Below are positions 1-6,575 of a DNA stretch of 11,157 nt, piece by piece. Origin of the DNA: JACDAV01 sp036556145 (GTDB lineage: Bacteria > Chloroflexota > Limnocylindria > Limnocylindrales > CSP1-4); NCBI GenBank assembly GCA_036556145.1, contig DATBKB010000092.1:1-11157 (forward strand), read 5' to 3'. The notes beneath the pieces are model-generated. The model was not told the origin of the DNA. It did not search any database and saw only the letters and a list, made by a program, of their open reading frames with translations. Position numbers and translations under genes: made by a program. Position 1 is the first letter of the stretch, and each line of letters begins with the position of its first letter.

Positions 1-2
1 TC

Positions 3-1070
3 TTCGGCTGGCTCGCCCGCGATTGGCACGCGCTGCTGCCGGACATCCTCGGCCCGTTCCACATCCCGCTCGCGCCGCCGCGGACCATCCGGCTGGCGCG
101 GTTCGGGCTGCTGGCCCTCCGCTCCGCGGCGTCGCTGGCGCGGCGATTCCACGGCGAGCCGGCTCGAGCGCTGTTCGCGGGCGCGGCCGCCCACTCGCTC
201 ATCCGCCTCACGGAGCCGGCCAGCGGCGCGGCGGCGCTCGTCATGCTCGCGAGCGCCCACGCCGACGGCTGGCCGTTTCCCGAGGGCGGCTCGGGCCGGA
301 TCGCGGGCGCGCTCGAGGCCGAGCTGACGCGCCTCGGCGGCGCGATCGAGACCGACCGGCGCGTCGATCGCATCGACGACCTGCCGGCACACCGGGTCGC
401 GCTCTTCGACGTGACGCCTCGACAGCTGCTCGGCATCGCCGGCTCGCGACTCCGCGGCGGCTACCGGCGGCGGCTCGAGCGGTTCCGCTACGGTCCAGGC
501 GTCTTCAAGGTCGACCTGGCGCTCGATGGCCCGATCCCGTGGCGGGCCCCCGAGCTCAGCCGCGCCGGAACGGTCCACCTCGGGGGAACGTTCGAGGAGA
601 TCGCTCGCTCGGAGGCCGAGGTCGCGAACGGGCGCGTCCCCGATCGGCCGTTCGTCCTCCTCGCCCAGCACTCGCGCTTCGATCCGACCCGGGCTCCCAG
701 CGGCAAGCACACGGTCTGGGCCTACTGCCACGTCCCGAACGGCTCCCCCGTCGACATGACCGAGCCGATCCTCCGCCAGATCGAGCGCTTCGCGCCGGGA
801 TTCCGCGATCGGATCCTCGGCCGTGCGACGACCGGCCCGGCGGCACTCGAGGCGTACAACGCGAACGACGTCGGCGGCGACATCGCCGGTGGCCGCATGG
901 ACCTTGGCCAGCTGTTCACTCGCCCCTCGTGGCGGCTTTTCGACCCCTACGGCACACCGGATCCGCGGATCTTCATTTGCTCGGCGTCGACGCCGCCGGG
1001 CGGCGGCGTCCACGGGATGTCGGGGTGGCACGCAGCGAGTTCCGCGCTTCGCCGGCTGAGGTCGCCGTAG
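3..1070 (+). CDS. NAD(P)/FAD-dependent oxidoreductase, phytoene desaturase-like (5' partial)
   Basis: C-terminal 355 residues of a COG1233-type FAD oxidoreductase; the start and the N-terminal FAD-binding GxGxxG lie before the window. The frame is open from base 3 to a TAG stop. Visible family signs are the segment GWPFPEGGSGRIAGALEAEL (a Gly-rich loop followed by the helix that precedes the FAD-contacting strand), then ETDRRVDRI and VALFDVTPRQLLGIAG. Near the end is ICSASTPPGGGVHGMSGWHA, the usual C-terminal flavin-contacting motif with its conserved Gly cluster. The family oxidises or isomerises carotenoid-like and other hydrophobic substrates, but most bacterial members have no known substrate and nothing here fixes one. 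A shorter reading from the ATG at 243 is rejected because the same frame upstream is equally protein-like. The family call is firm; the reaction is not. Confidence 0.88.
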   Translation, partial: FGWLARDWHALLPDILGPFHIPLAPPRTIRLARFGLLALRSAASLARRFHGEPARALFAGAAAHSLIRLTEPASGAAALVMLASAHADGWPFPEGGSGRIAGALEAELTRLGGAIETDRRVDRIDDLPAHRVALFDVTPRQLLGIAGSRLRGGYRRRLERFRYGPGVFKVDLALDGPIPWRAPELSRAGTVHLGGTFEEIARSEAEVANGRVPDRPFVLLAQHSRFDPTRAPSGKHTVWAYCHVPNGSPVDMTEPILRQIERFAPGFRDRILGRATTGPAALEAYNANDVGGDIAGGRMDLGQLFTRPSWRLFDPYGTPDPRIFICSASTPPGGGVHGMSGWHAASSALRRLRSP

Positions 1071-1107
1071 CGTTGCAAGGTCGCCTGTCGACTGAATTCA
1101 AGCCGCG

Positions 1108-1137
1108 TTGACCAGAAAGCCCATGCTCGGCTAGGAT
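1108..1137 (+). promoter_or_regulatory. Sigma-70-type promoter of the iron permease
   Basis: TTGACC at 1108-1113 and TAGGAT at 1132-1137 are separated by 18 nt, close to the housekeeping consensus. They lie in the only gap between the upstream oxidoreductase stop and the permease start. The predicted transcription start near 1144 would give a leader of about 48 nt. An 8-nt palindrome TGAATTCA sits at 1093-1100, just upstream of the -35. I see no clear Fur, DtxR or IdeR box. Confidence 0.55.
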
Positions 1138-1191
1138 TTCGCCGTCCCCAACGCCCGAATCGATTCCGAAGCCCCTCATGGAGTCCGCCTC

Positions 1192-2055
1192 GTGAACCTG
1201 GGTGCCCTGTCGAGCGGCCTGCTGACCGGCCTGCGCGAAGGCGTCGAAGCCGCCCTCATCGTCAGCATCGTCCTCGCCTACCTCGCCAAGACCGGCAACC
1301 GCCCGCACTTCGACAAGATCTGGCTCGGTGCCGGCGCCGCGATTGCGGTCAGCATCCTCGTCGGCGTCGCCCTCTTCGTGACGATCGGCGGGCTCGAGGA
1401 GCCCTACGAGCAGCTGTTCGAGGGCATCGCGATGCTCGTCGCCGCCGGCGTCGTTACCTGGATGCTCTTCTGGATGCGCCGCCAGGCAGCGTCGGTCAAG
1501 GGCGAGCTCCAGGCCAGGGTCGATCGGGCGCTGGGCGAAGGCGCGGTCTGGGGGCTGGCGCTCCTCGCCTTCACGGCCGTCATTCGGGAAGGGATCGAGA
1601 CCTCGCTGTTCCTCCTCGGTCAGGTGAACTCCGCCGACGCGGCGGCGCCGTCGGTGCTGGTCGGGGCCGTCATCGGGCTGGCGATCGCTGCCCTGCTCGG
1701 CTACGGCTTCTACCGCGGCAGCCGCCGCATCAACCTCGGCGCCTTCTTCAAGTGGACGGGCGTCGGTCTCGTCTTCATCGCCGCCGGCCTGCTGAGCCAC
1801 GCCGTCCACGAGTTCATCGAGATCGGCGTGATCCAGTTCGGGACGCAGACGGCATTCGACCTGAGCGGCGTCCTCTCCCACGAGGACAACATCGTCGGCC
1901 AGTTCCTGCGGGCCCTCTTCGGTTACACCGCGACGCCCGAGGTGACGACGCTCGTCGTCCACGTCGCCTACGTCGTCATCGTCCTCGCGCTCTACCTGCG
2001 GCCGACGGCGCCACGGCGGCCGCTGGCGCCGCAGCCGACGGCCGGGGCGGCCTGA
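1192..2055 (+). CDS. FTR1 family iron permease (EfeU-like)
   Basis: Integral membrane protein of 287 aa, the usual FTR1/EfeU length, expected to carry iron across the cytoplasmic membrane. Two family signature motifs are present: REGVE at residues 15-19 and REGIE at 132-136. They are the paired RExxE iron-binding motifs in membrane helices 1 and 4. About seven hydrophobic segments can be seen, the last around TLVVHVAYVVIVLALYL, followed by a non-conserved Pro/Ala tail. The GTG start is supported by GGAG at 1181-1184, 7 nt upstream; the nearby ATG at 1178 is out of frame. It has its own promoter. No EfeO or EfeB partner is visible here, so it may act alone or with partners elsewhere. Its last 80 bp overlap the convergent oxidoreductase gene. 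Confidence 0.93.
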   Translation: MNLGALSSGLLTGLREGVEAALIVSIVLAYLAKTGNRPHFDKIWLGAGAAIAVSILVGVALFVTIGGLEEPYEQLFEGIAMLVAAGVVTWMLFWMRRQAASVKGELQARVDRALGEGAVWGLALLAFTAVIREGIETSLFLLGQVNSADAAAPSVLVGAVIGLAIAALLGYGFYRGSRRINLGAFFKWTGVGLVFIAAGLLSHAVHEFIEIGVIQFGTQTAFDLSGVLSHEDNIVGQFLRALFGYTATPEVTTLVVHVAYVVIVLALYLRPTAPRRPLAPQPTAGAA

Positions 2056-3715
2056 CCGAACCTTCCCGGCGCGCGGCGCGGTCCTTGAGGATCTGGCCGG
2101 CGGCGAGCTTGCCCGGCGCGCCCATGACGCACCCGCCGGGGTGCGTGCCCGAGCCGCACTGGTAGTAGCCGTCGATCGGCGTCCTGTACTGCGCCCAGCC
2201 GGGCGCCGGGCGGAAGAAGAACATCTGCGGGGCGAGGAACTCGCCGGCAAAGATGTTGCCCTCCGAGAGGCCGACCGTTCGCTCGATGTCGAGCGGCGTC
2301 CGGATCTCGCGATGGAGGACGAGCCTTCCGAAGCCCGGGAAGAACGACTCGAGCGTCGCCTGGACGGTGTCGCCGAGGTGCTCCTTCTCGGTGTCCCAGT
2401 CGCTCTCCCGCAGGTGGTACGGGGCGTACTGGACGAAGCACGACATGACGTGCTTGCCGGGCGGCGCCATGTCCGGGTCGATCGTCGACTGGATCGCGCA
2501 GTCGAGGTACGGGCGCTTCGAGTACCAGCCGTACTTCGCGTCGTCGAACGCGCGCTCGAGGTACTCCATCGAGGGCCCGATGTTCGTGAAGCCGCGGTAC
2601 TGGTCGGTCCGGTCGCCGAGGGCCGGATAGCGAGGCGCATCGTCGAGGGCGAAGTTGACCTTTGCCGACGTGCCCTGGAAGCGGAACCGCCGGATGTTGT
2701 CGACGAGGTCGGTCGGCAGCTCGCGGGGGTTGACGAGCTCCATGAACGTTCGGCGCGGGTCGAGGGCCGAGACGACGACGTCGGCGTGGTACTCGGTGCC
2801 GTCGGCGAGGGCGACGCCGACCGCGCGGCCGTCCTTCGTGATGACGCTCTCGACGGGCGCCTCGAGGACGATCTCGGCGCCGAACGACTGGGCCGCCCGG
2901 GCGAGGACCTGGGTGAAGCCGCCGTTGCCCTTCTTGTGGAACGCCCACGCCCCGAAGACCCCGTCGTGTTCGCCGATGAAGTGATAGAGCAGCACGAGGC
3001 CCGATCCCTGCGAGTACGGCCCGACCTTCGTGCCGATGATCGACGACGACGCGAGGTAGCCCTTGAGGATCTCCGACTCGAAGTAGTCGTCGAGGAAGTC
3101 CGCGGCCGAGCCGGTCAGCAGCCGGACGGCGTTGTAGAGGACCCTCTTGTCGAGCTTTCGGAAGCGGCTGCCCATGGCCGCGAGCGCGACGAGCTCCTCG
3201 GGGTCGTCGCTGAAGATGTCCGGCGGCACCTGGTCGAGCAACGGCTTGATCGCGTTGAGGACCTGGTTGACGTCGTGCTCGAACTCGTCGTACGCGTCGG
3301 CGTCGCGCCGCGAGTGGCGGGCGATCTCCTTGATGTTCTCGCCCCGGTCCTGGCCGAGCAGGAGGTAGTCGCCGTTCTCCATCGGCGCGAACGTCGTCGG
3401 CATGAGCAGCGGCATGAACCCGTGCTTCGTGAGCTCGAGCTCGTGGATGATGTCCGGCCGCAGCAGGCTCAACGCGTACGAGAACGTCGTGAACCAGAAG
3501 CCGGGGTGGAGCTCCTCCGTGATGGCCGCCCCGCCGACGAGATGGCGGCGCTCGAGGATCAGCGTCCGCAGGCCGGCCTTCGCGAGGTAGGCGCCATTGA
3601 CGAGCCCGTTGTGGCCGCCACCGACGACGATCGCGTCGTAGCGCGTGTTCGCGGGGCGGCTGCCGTTCGTCGAGGTCTCGGCGGTCGTCGCGGAAGCGTC
3701 CGTCTTCTTCGCCAT
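1976..3715 (-). CDS. NAD(P)/FAD-dependent oxidoreductase, partner of the GcvT-like gene
   Basis: Flavoenzyme of 579 aa in the COG1233 (phytoene dehydrogenase-like) family. After a Ser/Thr-rich leader of about 24 residues comes a Rossmann strand, YDAIVVGGGHNGLVNGAYLA, with the dinucleotide motif G32-G33-G34-H-N-G37 and the ribose-binding acid E55 in LILERR. The C-terminal FAD motif is GYYQCGSGTHPGGCVMGAPG. The ATG lies 2 nt after the stop of the GcvT-like gene, so the two are almost certainly co-transcribed and probably translationally coupled. I recall this gene order from other Actinomycetota and Chloroflexota. The pairing suggests oxidative demethylation of an amine or a related one-carbon reaction; this is inference, since COG1233 enzymes cover many substrates. 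The last 34 or so residues are Ala/Pro/Arg-rich, lie outside the usual family end and mostly overlap the iron permease gene on the other strand. Confidence 0.88.
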   Translation of the reverse strand: MAKKTDASATTAETSTNGSRPANTRYDAIVVGGGHNGLVNGAYLAKAGLRTLILERRHLVGGAAITEELHPGFWFTTFSYALSLLRPDIIHELELTKHGFMPLLMPTTFAPMENGDYLLLGQDRGENIKEIARHSRRDADAYDEFEHDVNQVLNAIKPLLDQVPPDIFSDDPEELVALAAMGSRFRKLDKRVLYNAVRLLTGSAADFLDDYFESEILKGYLASSSIIGTKVGPYSQGSGLVLLYHFIGEHDGVFGAWAFHKKGNGGFTQVLARAAQSFGAEIVLEAPVESVITKDGRAVGVALADGTEYHADVVVSALDPRRTFMELVNPRELPTDLVDNIRRFRFQGTSAKVNFALDDAPRYPALGDRTDQYRGFTNIGPSMEYLERAFDDAKYGWYSKRPYLDCAIQSTIDPDMAPPGKHVMSCFVQYAPYHLRESDWDTEKEHLGDTVQATLESFFPGFGRLVLHREIRTPLDIERTVGLSEGNIFAGEFLAPQMFFFRPAPGWAQYRTPIDGYYQCGSGTHPGGCVMGAPGKLAAGQILKDRAARREGSVRPPRPSAAAPAAAVAPSAAGRARGR

Positions 3716-3717
3716 CG

Positions 3718-4917
3718 TCAGGCCGTCTTCCGCTCGGGGTTGTAGAGCGGCGTCCGGGCGGCCCGGGCTCGGACGTACTCGTACCGATGATTGACCGCGA
3801 CCTCGAGCCGGACCTCGCAACCGGGAGCGGCCAGGTCGGGTCGGAGCCGGGCGAGGGAGATGTGCCGCTGGAGCATCGGCGAGTACATCGAGCTCGTCGC
3901 GTAGCCGACCTGGTGGCCCTCGTCGTCGTACACGAACATCTCCTCCTGGATGGGCTTGTGGTCCTTCGGCGGGATGAGGCCGGCCTCGTTGTAGAGCCGG
4001 TCGTAGTCCTGCCAGTCGACGACGAGCCCGGTCAGGCGCCAGCGCGACGTCTTCCCGGCCCGCTCGTCGAGGATCGCCCGCCGGCCGATGAACGGGCGGC
4101 CGTCGTCCTCGATGCCCTTGAGCATCCACCCGAGGCCGAGTTCCAGCGGCGTCGATCGTTGCTCGTCGGTCCAGGCGTAGCGGCTCGAGGCGAAGTCGAC
4201 GTCGAGGAGGAGCAGGCCCGCCTCGATGCGGAGCATGTACAGCGCGGTCATGCCGAACGGGATGACGCCCTGCCCCTTGCCGGCCTCGACGAGCGCGTCC
4301 CAGACGGCGAGCGCGTCCTCGGTCCGGACCCAGATCTCGAAGCCCAGATCGCCGGTGTAGCCGGTCCGTGACAGCGTGACCGGCTTGCCCTTGATCTTCG
4401 AGCTCGCGAGGCCGAAGTAGCCGAGGCGGTTCGCCTCGGGCGCGAGCGTCGCCAGGATCTGGCGTGAGCGCGGGCCCTGAAACGCGAGGACGCCGTAGTC
4501 GTCGGTGACCTCGTCGATCGCGACCCGCTCCCGCCCGACGAGGTCGCGGAAGTAGGCGAGGTTCGGCTCCGCGGCCGTCAGGACGAAGTCGTCGGAGGCG
4601 TGGCGGAGGATGACGCCGTCCTCGACGACGAAGCCGCGGTCGTCGCACCAGAGCGTGTACTGCGCCTGGCCCGGAGCGCAGGTTCGGATGTCTCGGGCGA
4701 GCACGCCGGCGAGGTAGCGCTCGGCGTCGGGGCCGTGGAAGCGGTACTTGAACAGCGGCGAGGTGTCGAAGAGCCCGGCGCTGTTGCGGACGGCGAAGTA
4801 CTCGAACTTCTCGGCGGCCTGGTATTTCACGGCCGCCAGGTGGCCGGACCAGTGCTCCCAGAGCCCGGTCTGGTTGAGCTCGCTCGTGCGCTCGTGGAAC
4901 GGCGTCGTCCGGATCAC
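3718..4917 (-). CDS. GcvT-like aminomethyltransferase family protein
   Basis: Folate-binding T-protein fold, 399 aa. Family signs: FDTSPLFKYRFHGPDA at residues 50-65; D100 in VVEDGVIL, placed like the catalytic Asp of glycine cleavage T-protein; SRTGYTGDLGFEI at 183-195; and MLRIEAG at 228-234, matching the ARDSLRLEAG region. Members move a one-carbon unit from an N- or S-methyl or aminomethyl group to tetrahydrofolate. No gcvH or gcvP lies nearby and an FAD oxidoreductase follows after 2 nt, so true glycine cleavage is unlikely. A demethylase role (sarcosine/dimethylglycine-, DmdA- or LigM-like) is more plausible. The GTG start at 4917 puts TPFHERT at the N-terminus, as in relatives. A purine-rich GGGGAAGGG lies about 14 nt upstream, rather far for a ribosome site. 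An in-frame ATG at 5064 would add 49 residues of repeat-derived sequence and is rejected. Confidence 0.88.
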   Translation of the reverse strand: MIRTTPFHERTSELNQTGLWEHWSGHLAAVKYQAAEKFEYFAVRNSAGLFDTSPLFKYRFHGPDAERYLAGVLARDIRTCAPGQAQYTLWCDDRGFVVEDGVILRHASDDFVLTAAEPNLAYFRDLVGRERVAIDEVTDDYGVLAFQGPRSRQILATLAPEANRLGYFGLASSKIKGKPVTLSRTGYTGDLGFEIWVRTEDALAVWDALVEAGKGQGVIPFGMTALYMLRIEAGLLLLDVDFASSRYAWTDEQRSTPLELGLGWMLKGIEDDGRPFIGRRAILDERAGKTSRWRLTGLVVDWQDYDRLYNEAGLIPPKDHKPIQEEMFVYDDEGHQVGYATSSMYSPMLQRHISLARLRPDLAAPGCEVRLEVAVNHRYEYVRARAARTPLYNPERKTA

Positions 4918-5000
4918 GCGCCGGACGGTAGCCCTTCCCCGGCGCGGCGGCGGCGGGGGTCGTAGCCCGTGGAACGGAGCCTGTCCGCGCTCGATCGCCT

Positions 5001-5184
5001 GCCCCTTGGGGCATACGAACGGCCGCCAACAAAGCCCCCTCGACCCGATGCCACTCGGGGACATACATGTCCTACTCCAGGCCCGGCTCGCGTCGATGCC
5101 CCGTGCCGGACATCCATGCTCTCGACGGGCATCGACCTGGCGGGGGTTGTTTTCGCAGGGCCTTCGTATGCCCTTGCCTGGGGC
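5001..5184. repeat. Long imperfect inverted-repeat pair between the PPOX and gcvT-like genes
   Basis: The left arm (5001-5072) and the reverse complement of the right arm (5108-5184) align over about 70 bp with small gaps. Shared blocks, outside to inside, are GCCCC, GGGCATACGAA (11/11; 5009-5019 against 5163-5173), a CAA/CCCC tract, CGATGCC and ATGTCC. The innermost 27 columns match at about 20 positions. The spacer holds a third partial copy: CGATGCC followed 6-7 nt later by GGACAT occurs directly at 5047-5064 and 5094-5113. The arms contain their own small hairpins, including the perfect palindrome GCCCCTTGGGGC at 5001-5012 and GGACAT-AC-ATGTCC at 5059-5072. The region fills most of the 278-bp gene-free stretch. 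It could be a BIME- or MITE-like dispersed repeat or a structured leader RNA; no target-site duplication is evident. Confidence 0.7.
5092..5136 (-). other. Perfect 10-bp stem, hairpin in the leader of the gcvT-like gene
   Basis: GTCGATGCCC at 5092-5101 and GGGCATCGAC at 5127-5136 are exact reverse complements around a 25-nt loop. In minus-strand RNA this forms a strong stem-loop about 175 nt before the GcvT-like start and about 60 nt after the PPOX stop. There is no T-tract on either side, so a classical intrinsic terminator is not supported. I could not match it to a glycine, tetrahydrofolate or cobalamin riboswitch. Confidence 0.5.
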
Positions 5185-5195
5185 GCCGCCGCGGC

Positions 5196-5720
5196 CTACC
5201 CAAACCGGAAGCGGGTGACGTCCTTCGGGAAGCTCGTCCAGGCGAGCGCGAACCGCGGCGTGATCGCGTACGGGCCGGGGCCCATGTAGTTGTCGGCCGT
5301 CATCCCGTACTGCGGGTACTTCCTGGCCGACTCGGCCGCCAGCCGTTCGGCCATTTCCCGCCCGATCTCGCCCTTCGCGAGCATCCGTGCCACGCCCTCG
5401 AGAATGACGGCCTCCATTCCGCCGTCGAGGTGGACCGCGATCTGCGGGTTGGCCGCCAGGTCGCGCGCCCAGCGCGTCTCGGGGCTGCCGCCGACGTACA
5501 GCGTGCCGTCGACGTAGAGCCCATCGACCGGGCGAACCCGGGGACGGCCGTCGGGGCCGGCCGTCGAGACCCAGTAGACCGTCGCCTCGGTCAGCCGCCG
5601 CTCGACGTCGCTCCACGCGACGAGCGGACCGCCCTTGGCCGGCACGCCATACGCCTTCGGCATCCGCGGCCGGTCGGCGCGCGGCTCGGCCCGGGTCTCG
5701 ATCGATGTTCGCGTCGGCAT
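5196..5720 (-). CDS. Pyridoxamine 5'-phosphate oxidase family (PPOX-fold) flavoprotein
   Basis: Split-barrel flavin-binding protein of 174 aa. The core begins with WSDVERRLTEATVYWVSTAGPDGRPRV, where the strand ending in YWVST followed by GPDGRP is typical of the family. It continues with VDGLYVDGTLYVGGSPETRWARDLAANPQIAVHLDGG, the usual pattern in which strands precede 'R..R.l..nP.va'. The last part, GPYAITPRFALAWTSFPKDVTRFRF, closes the barrel. Members bind FMN, F420 or haem; which one cannot be decided here. The ATG at 5720 is chosen because GGAGGAGG at 5726-5733 lies 5 nt before it; the ATG seven codons upstream (5741) has no such site. It is the first gene of the minus-strand group and is separated from the GcvT-like gene by the repeat region, so co-transcription is possible but unproven. 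Confidence 0.88.
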   Translation of the reverse strand: MPTRTSIETRAEPRADRPRMPKAYGVPAKGGPLVAWSDVERRLTEATVYWVSTAGPDGRPRVRPVDGLYVDGTLYVGGSPETRWARDLAANPQIAVHLDGGMEAVILEGVARMLAKGEIGREMAERLAAESARKYPQYGMTADNYMGPGPYAITPRFALAWTSFPKDVTRFRFG

Positions 5721-5725
5721 CGCGA

Positions 5726-5733
5726 CCTCCTCC
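5726..5733 (-). promoter_or_regulatory. Strong ribosome-binding site of the PPOX gene
   Basis: GGAGGAGG on the minus strand, 5 nt before the ATG at 5720. It decides between two in-frame ATGs seven codons apart in favour of the downstream one. Confidence 0.75.
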
Positions 5734-5868
5734 GTCGGCATCGTCGCACGACTTCCGTACTAGCGACGGCGCGTATCGGTGCGGCTACGTTTCCGCGCGG
5801 CGTCGTCGAGCGCCGCCAGCATCGGGGCCGTCGCGCGCGGGCGGACCGCCGACAAGAGACCGACAGCC

Positions 5869-6108
5869 GTGGACGAGCACCGTCATCCGCGTGCGCCATC
5901 GCGAGCCCCAGCGCCGCACCGAGGGAATTCGACCGTCGGCGGCGTGGGCGGCGTGGGCACCATCGCCATCGGTGCGTTCGTGGGGCTCATCGGCCTGGCA
6001 ATCCCGTCGATCGCGCCCGCTCGCGAGTGCCGCGCCGATTGCGTTACCTCCGCGCCGGTCGTGATCGCCTCCCCGTTGCCCAGCGCTTCTCCGACCGTCG
6101 ATCGCTAG
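5869..6108 (+). CDS. Possible small membrane or secreted protein, unknown
   Basis: I do not recognise this one. From the GTG at 5869 the frame encodes 79 residues; the frame is open back to 5764, with another GTG at 5779. A basic N-terminal part is followed by one hydrophobic segment, VGTIAIGAFVGLIGLAIPSIAPA, then a short tail with two cysteines (REC and ADC) and a Ser/Pro-rich end. Third-position G/C is modest before about base 5935 and high after it, so if real the true start may be further in, for example the GTG at 5944. No convincing ribosome site was found for any of these starts. The rest of the 446-bp gap between the PPOX and cupin genes (5721-6166) shows no other gene; it must hold the promoter of the minus-strand unit, which I could not place. 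Confidence 0.3.
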   Translation: MDEHRHPRAPSRAPAPHRGNSTVGGVGGVGTIAIGAFVGLIGLAIPSIAPARECRADCVTSAPVVIASPLPSASPTVDR

Positions 6109-6153
6109 GTCCCGCTCACGGCGCGACAATCCGCGTGCCACACCTACGCACCC

Positions 6154-6160
6154 GGAGGAG
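6154..6160 (+). promoter_or_regulatory. Ribosome-binding site of the cupin gene
   Basis: GGAGGAG ends 6 nt before the GTG at 6167, fixing that non-ATG start. Confidence 0.7.
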
Positions 6161-6166
6161 CGCGAC

Positions 6167-6538
6167 GTGCCGAACCTCGTCGATCTCGAGACGATCCAGC
6201 CGTTCGACGTGTGGGGCGACGCCGTCCGCGCTCGCAAGGTCGAGGGCGAACGGATGACGCTGGCCATCGTCGAGCTCGCCCCGAACGCGCTCGTCCCGGA
6301 GCACACCCACGAGAGCGAGCAGCTCGGCATCGTCATCGAGGGTTCGATGACCTTCACCGTCGACGGCGAGACCCGCCAGCTGGGGCCCGGCGGCACGTGG
6401 CGGATCCTCTCGAACCGGCCCCACGTGGCCCGCGCCGGCCCGGAGGGCGCCGCCGTCATCGACGTCTTCGCGCCCACTCGCTCCGACTGGCAGTTTCCGC
6501 TGCGACCGGTCCGCAAGCCCGTCTGGCCGAGGCGCTGA
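6167..6538 (+). CDS. Cupin domain-containing protein
   Basis: Single-domain cupin of 123 aa. Cupin motif 1 is PEHTHESEQLGIVIEGSM, with probable metal ligands H46, H48 and E51 or Q52. Motif 2 is GPGGTWRILSNRPHVARA, with H86 as the remaining histidine ligand. The inter-motif stretch MTFTVDGETRQL has the normal length. Small stand-alone cupins like this include metal-dependent isomerases, dioxygenases and sensor-like proteins; nothing points to a substrate. The GTG start has a clear GGAGGAG site. The gene is followed 37 nt later by the PAC2-family gene, which appears to have its own promoter, so the two may not form an operon. The fold is sure; the function is unknown. Confidence 0.9.
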   Translation: MPNLVDLETIQPFDVWGDAVRARKVEGERMTLAIVELAPNALVPEHTHESEQLGIVIEGSMTFTVDGETRQLGPGGTWRILSNRPHVARAGPEGAAVIDVFAPTRSDWQFPLRPVRKPVWPRR

Positions 6539-6562
6539 GGCGGCCCGAAATCGGCGCTCGCC

Positions 6563-6568
6563 TATCCT
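6563..6568 (+). promoter_or_regulatory. TANNNT -10 element, leaderless promoter of the PAC2-family gene
   Basis: TATCCT lies 7 nt before the GTG at 6576, the distance expected if transcription begins at the start codon. No Shine-Dalgarno sequence precedes this start and no -35 is obvious. Confidence 0.45.
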
Positions 6569-6575
6569 TCGAAGC

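Noticed and set aside
243..1070. A complete 275-aa protein starting at the ATG at 243
   Set aside because: The same frame is open and protein-like back to base 3, so this is an internal Met of a truncated gene.
973..2640. A 555-codon minus-strand open frame across the first oxidoreductase, the permease and part of region 2
   Set aside because: Its translation is Ser/Arg/Thr- and Asp/Glu-rich noise and contradicts the coding frames of three real genes.
2141..3745. A 534-codon open frame on the plus strand opposite the FAD oxidoreductase
   Set aside because: Its product is Arg/Val/Glu/Asp repeats without any domain, and the opposite strand carries a clear flavoenzyme with both FAD motifs. Long antisense frames are expected at this GC content.
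4918..5064. Starting the GcvT-like gene at the in-frame ATG at 5064
   Set aside because: The added 49 residues are encoded by the repeat region and have no family resemblance; the GTG at 4917 puts the conserved TPFHERT at the N-terminus.
1976..5068. Reading the FAD oxidoreductase as the C-terminal part of a 1030-residue fusion, since its frame stays open far upstream
   Set aside because: The upstream part is out of frame with the GcvT-like gene and is Arg/Pro-rich nonsense; the ATG at 3715, 2 nt after the GcvT-like stop, gives a normal protein.
5001..5184. CRISPR array or insertion sequence
   Set aside because: Repeats are inverted, diverged and few, without regular spacers; no transposase gene or target duplication is present.
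4918..5195. Glycine or tetrahydrofolate riboswitch before the GcvT-like gene
   Set aside because: I could not find the conserved core sequences of either class on the minus strand; only generic hairpins are seen.
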